Source: Pseudomonadota bacterium (lineage in GTDB: Bacteria > Pseudomonadota > Gammaproteobacteria > Burkholderiales > Burkholderiaceae_D). Taken from it: a stretch of 26,462 nucleotides of DNA. Below, piece by piece: positions 23,687-26,462 of the stretch. A model generated the notes under the pieces. It was not told where the DNA came from. It worked only from the letters and a program-made list of their open reading frames with translations, and did not search any database. The translations under genes and the position numbers were made by a program. The stretch spans positions 1 through 26,462 of the forward strand of contig JAFAGG010000006.1 of NCBI GenBank assembly GCA_023422955.1, read 5' to 3'. Position 1 is the first letter of the stretch; each line of letters starts with the position of its first letter.

Positions 23687-24334
23687 ATGATGCCACCCTC
23701 TTTTCTTCGCCTGAATAATCGCCTGGGCAGTGCGCTAGTCCTGGCGCTGCCGCTTCTGCTGGGCGCCTGCGCCAGCGTGCCGGGCAGCATGCAAACCTCC
23801 CCTTCCGTGACGGATGCCCGTACCGCAAGAACCTATCACCAGGCGATAGAAATGGGCGGACGCCTGTCGGTACGCTATCAGCGCAACGGCAATGAAGAAT
23901 CGCTGCATGGCAGCTTCGCCTGGGAGCAAACGCCCGGTCGGACTACGGTCACCCTTCTTTCTCCACTGGGCCAGACTCTGGCCATCATCGACATCACGCC
24001 GCTTAGTGCGACGCTGATGCAGCCGGGACAGCCGCCGCGCGTGGCGCAGGATGTGGACAGTTTGACTGCCGCTGCCCTGGGCTGGACCTTGCCGGTTTCA
24101 GGCTTGCAGCACTGGCTGCAGGGTTTCGTGATCGCGGCTTCCGGCAGCGAACCGCAGGCAATCCCAGCCGAAACAGCCGTCATCAATACGCCCGATGGCT
24201 GGCGCCTGCATTACGTGAGCTGGCAGCAGGATGAGCTCCTCTCTCCGCGCCGCCTCGACCTGGAACGCCATACGGCGCAGGCAGGCGAAGTCTCCCTGCG
24301 CATCGTGGTCGATCGCCGGCAAGTGCGCGATTAA
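23687..24334 (+). CDS. lolB: LolB, outer-membrane lipoprotein insertion factor
   Basis: LolB accepts lipoproteins from the periplasmic carrier LolA and inserts them into the outer membrane. The 215 residues have a signal with lipobox LGAC (acylated C28), then the LolB fold: GRLSVRYQRNGNEESLHGSFAWEQ (58-81), TTVTLLSPLGQTLAIIDITP and GWTLPVSGLQHWLQG. The length is near E. coli LolB (207). Two adjacent ATGs start the frame; the first is used, with a distant AGGA. It is 70 bases after the TPR lipoprotein gene and 29 before ispE, the usual neighbour in beta- and gammaproteobacteria. Confidence 0.94.
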   Translation: MMPPSFLRLNNRLGSALVLALPLLLGACASVPGSMQTSPSVTDARTARTYHQAIEMGGRLSVRYQRNGNEESLHGSFAWEQTPGRTTVTLLSPLGQTLAIIDITPLSATLMQPGQPPRVAQDVDSLTAAALGWTLPVSGLQHWLQGFVIAASGSEPQAIPAETAVINTPDGWRLHYVSWQQDELLSPRRLDLERHTAQAGEVSLRIVVDRRQVRD

Positions 24335-24363
24335 AGAAAAAGAATTAAAGAAAACTGACTTAC

Positions 24364-25233
24364 ATGATCCGCCGACTGGAAAACTGCCCTGCCCCCGCCA
24401 AGCTCAACCTCTTCCTGCATGTGACAGGCAGGCGCCCCGATGGTTATCACCTGCTGCAATCGGTATTTCAACTGATCGACAAAGCCGACCTGCTGCACTT
24501 TGCAACGCGCGAGGACGAGCAAATCCTGCGCAGCACCGAGGTGGCCGGCGTACCGCAGGAATCCGATCTGATCATTCGCGCTGCGCACCTGCTGCGGGAT
24601 GCAGCGCGCGCGAAGGGAATCGAGACGCCATGCGGCGCAACGATTGCCGTTGAAAAACGGCTGCCCATGGGCGGCGGACTGGGAGGCGGCTCTTCCGATG
24701 CCGCGACCACCCTGATGGTGCTGAATCATTTATGGGAAACGGGATTTTCACAAAGGGAATTGATGGCGCTCGGCCTGCAACTGGGTGCCGATGTGCCCTT
24801 TTTCCTGTTCGGCCAGAACGCCTTTGCCGAGGGTGTGGGCGAAGACTTGGCGGCGATCGATACGCCTGAATGCTGGTTCCTTGTGATCGAACCAGGCGTG
24901 CAAGTTCCGACCATGCGAATTTTTTCAGATCCTGAATTGACAAGGGACACTAAACCCGTCAGAATAACGGACTTTTCCAATGCATCAATCAGCAACGGAA
25001 AAAACGATTTGCAAGCAGTTGCGACACGGCTCTTCCCGCCCATTGCACACGCCATAGCATGGCTGGGCAAATACGGCGAAGCCAGGATGACAGGCTCAGG
25101 CGCCTGCGTGTTTTGCCCCTTCGAAAGGGAAGAACAGGCAGATGAAGTATTAAGCCAGATACCGCCATCATGGAAAGCCTGGAAGGCACGGTCGATGCGA
25201 AGACATCCACTCGCGCACTTGCTGGCATCGTAA
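24364..25233 (+). CDS. ispE: IspE, 4-diphosphocytidyl-2-C-methyl-D-erythritol kinase
   Basis: GHMP kinase that phosphorylates CDP-ME in the MEP route to isoprenoids, which also supplies the ubiquinone side chain. The 289 residues contain K13 in PAPAKLNLFLHV, the ATP-binding glycine loop MGGGLGGGSSDAA (102-114), the catalytic D143 in GADVPFFLFG and the C-terminal motif ARMTGSGACVFCPF. The length matches E. coli IspE (283). No clear Shine-Dalgarno precedes ATG 24364. It is followed by tRNA-Gln on the same strand. Confidence 0.97.
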   Translation: MIRRLENCPAPAKLNLFLHVTGRRPDGYHLLQSVFQLIDKADLLHFATREDEQILRSTEVAGVPQESDLIIRAAHLLRDAARAKGIETPCGATIAVEKRLPMGGGLGGGSSDAATTLMVLNHLWETGFSQRELMALGLQLGADVPFFLFGQNAFAEGVGEDLAAIDTPECWFLVIEPGVQVPTMRIFSDPELTRDTKPVRITDFSNASISNGKNDLQAVATRLFPPIAHAIAWLGKYGEARMTGSGACVFCPFEREEQADEVLSQIPPSWKAWKARSMRRHPLAHLLAS

Positions 25234-25298
25234 TCAAGAATTCGTTTGACGTTCGCGCGCTCCGCAAGGAGGCAGGAACGGAAAACAACCGATTGTGT

Positions 25299-25375
25299 AG
25301 GGGAATCGCCAAGCTGGTTAAGGCACTGGATTTTGATTCCAGCATGCGAAGGTTCGAATCCTTCTTCCCCTGCCA
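25299..25375 (+). tRNA. tRNA-Gln (anticodon UUG)
   Basis: A 77-base cloverleaf. The acceptor AGGGGAA (25299-25305) pairs with TTCCCCT (25365-25371), followed by discriminator G and an encoded CCA (25373-25375). The anticodon stem CTGGA/TCCAG encloses the loop TTTTGAT with anticodon TTG at 25333-25335. The T-loop GGTTCGAATCC is intact. A glutamine tRNA between ispE and prs is the common arrangement in beta- and gammaproteobacteria. No obvious separate promoter was found in the 65 bases after ispE. Confidence 0.97.
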
Positions 25376-25405
25376 TTTATTCAATAAGCCGAAAAACATG
25401 ACCGC

Positions 25406-25455
25406 AAGCCGCCAAAGCATGACTGATGACCTTCAGTCCAGCATTGGCGGCTTTT
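25406..25455 (+). terminator. intrinsic terminator after tRNA-Gln
   Basis: AAGCCGCCAA (25406-25415) pairs with TTGGCGGCTT (25444-25453). The 28-base interior holds a second perfect stem GACTGA/TCAGTC (25421-25426/25433-25438), giving a tall stem-loop with an internal loop. It ends in TTTT, with CAAGCTTTT after. It would end the lolB-ispE-tRNA transcript about 30 bases before prs. Confidence 0.75.
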
Positions 25456-25485
25456 CAAGCTTTTAACGATTGATTTAGGAACCCC

Positions 25486-26436
25486 ATGGCACTCGAGAAC
25501 CTCATGGTTTTTACCGGCAACGCAAATCCGGAACTGGCTGCCGGGGTGGTGAAGCAACTGGGCATCCCGCTGGGAAAAGCCGTTGTTTCCCGCTTCTCCG
25601 ACGGAGAAGTGACGGTAGAAATCAATGAGAATGTCCGCGGCAAGGATGTCTTCGTGCTGCAGTCGACCTGTGCGCCGACGAATGACAACCTGATGGAAAT
25701 CGTGCTGATGGTCGATGCGCTCAAGCGCTCTTCCGCCGGCCGCATTACCGCTGCCATCCCCTACTTCGGCTATGCCCGCCAGGATCGTCGTCCGCGCTCC
25801 GCGCGCGTGGCGATTTCGGCCAAGGTGGTCGCCAACATGCTGCAGGAAGCCGGCGTGGAACGCGTGCTGATCATGGACTTGCATGCCGACCAGATCCAGG
25901 GCTTCTTCGATATCCCCGTTGACAATATCTATGCCTCGCCGATACTGCTGAACGACCTGGTCGCGAAGAATTACGACGATCTGCTGGTGGTGTCGCCCGA
26001 CGTCGGCGGCGTAGTGCGCGCCCGTGCGCTGGCCAAGCGCCTGGACTGCGACCTGGCCATCATCGACAAGCGTCGTCCCAAGGCCAACGTGTCGGAAGTG
26101 ATGAACATCATCGGTGAAGTCGAGGGCCGCAATTGCGTGATCATGGATGACATGGTCGATACCGCAGGCACGCTGACCAAGGCTGCCGAAGTATTAAAAG
26201 AACGCGGCGCGAAGAAAGTGGTCGCCTACTGTACGCATCCGGTGCTGTCGGGCCCGGCAGTCGATCGCATTACCGACTCGCCGCTGGATGAACTGGTCGT
26301 GACGGACACCATCCCGCTGACGCAGAAAGCGCGCGCCTGCCCGAAAATCCGCCAACTGACTTGCGCCAGCCTGCTGGGTGAAACGATACGCCGCATCAGC
26401 AAGGGCGATTCAGTGATGTCGCTGTTTGCTGAATAA
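25486..26436 (+). CDS. prs: Prs, ribose-phosphate pyrophosphokinase (PRPP synthase)
   Basis: Makes PRPP from ribose-5-phosphate and ATP for nucleotide, histidine, tryptophan and NAD synthesis. The 316 residues (typical class I length) show FSDGEVTVEI (37-46), the catalytic flexible loop YFGYARQDRR (93-102), the PRPP synthase signature DLHADQIQGFFDIPVDN (131-147) and the ribose-phosphate loop DDMVDTAGT (221-229). ATG 25486 has AGGA five bases upstream. Twenty-six bases of non-coding sequence follow to the window end. Confidence 0.98.
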   Translation: MALENLMVFTGNANPELAAGVVKQLGIPLGKAVVSRFSDGEVTVEINENVRGKDVFVLQSTCAPTNDNLMEIVLMVDALKRSSAGRITAAIPYFGYARQDRRPRSARVAISAKVVANMLQEAGVERVLIMDLHADQIQGFFDIPVDNIYASPILLNDLVAKNYDDLLVVSPDVGGVVRARALAKRLDCDLAIIDKRRPKANVSEVMNIIGEVEGRNCVIMDDMVDTAGTLTKAAEVLKERGAKKVVAYCTHPVLSGPAVDRITDSPLDELVVTDTIPLTQKARACPKIRQLTCASLLGETIRRISKGDSVMSLFAE

Positions 26437-26462
26437 GCAATGATTTGATTACAGGATGGGGC

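Noticed and set aside
25246..25274. Separate promoter for tRNA-Gln (TTGACG at 25246)
   Set aside because: No -10-like sequence lies 16-18 bases downstream.

Overview
The window looks like ordinary chromosome of a betaproteobacterium in the Burkholderiales, most likely Oxalobacteraceae (Herminiimonas/Janthinobacterium-like). I base this on gene content and order: ubiE with a Tim44-like gene and ubiJ-ubiB, ptsN-hprK-rapZ, mutM next to a dynamin-like GTPase and mutY, and a TPR lipoprotein-lolB-ispE-tRNA-Gln-prs cluster. The genus is inferred from recall, not from a search. I see no insertion sequence, prophage, CRISPR array, rRNA or obvious foreign island. Coding density is high and the only gene-free stretch over 300 bases is 1810-2264.

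Region 1 (1-11257, all minus strand). Read in the direction of transcription it runs: a 1333-residue FAD/Fe-S oxidoreductase, a HIT protein, a DUF971 protein, ubiE, a Tim44-like membrane protein, a strong hairpin terminator, ubiJ and ubiB (overlapping by 4 bases), a weaker terminator and 455-base spacer, then ftsH, which is cut by the left edge. The core is ubiquinone synthesis (UbiE methyltransferase, UbiJ lipid-binding accessory factor, UbiB ATPase-like kinase).

Region 2 (11403-17714). A YqaA-type membrane protein gene (minus) diverges from ilvA (plus) across a palindromic -10-like element. Downstream on the plus strand are queF (queuosine synthesis), ptsN-hprK-rapZ (a regulatory PTS module: EIIA-Ntr, HPr kinase/phosphorylase and an RNase-adapter-type P-loop protein) and a LON-N-domain protein. 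Conspicuous stem-loops sit directly before the start codons of queF and hprK.

Region 3 (17716-21659, minus). mutM (fpg), a dynamin-family GTPase and mutY form a tight cluster. MutM and MutY are the two glycosylases of the 8-oxoguanine (GO) repair system, and the GTPase gene lies between them and is probably translationally coupled to mutY.

Region 4 (21817-26462, plus). A TPR lipoprotein, lolB (lipoprotein outer-membrane insertion), ispE (isoprenoid synthesis), tRNA-Gln(UUG), a terminator and prs (PRPP synthase).

No clearly unknown system stands out. The items most worth a second look are the mutM-dynamin-mutY arrangement, the Tim44-like gene and terminator inside the ubi cluster, the start-codon hairpins at hprK and queF, the symmetric -10 elements, and the spacer upstream of what may be a second, relocated ftsH.
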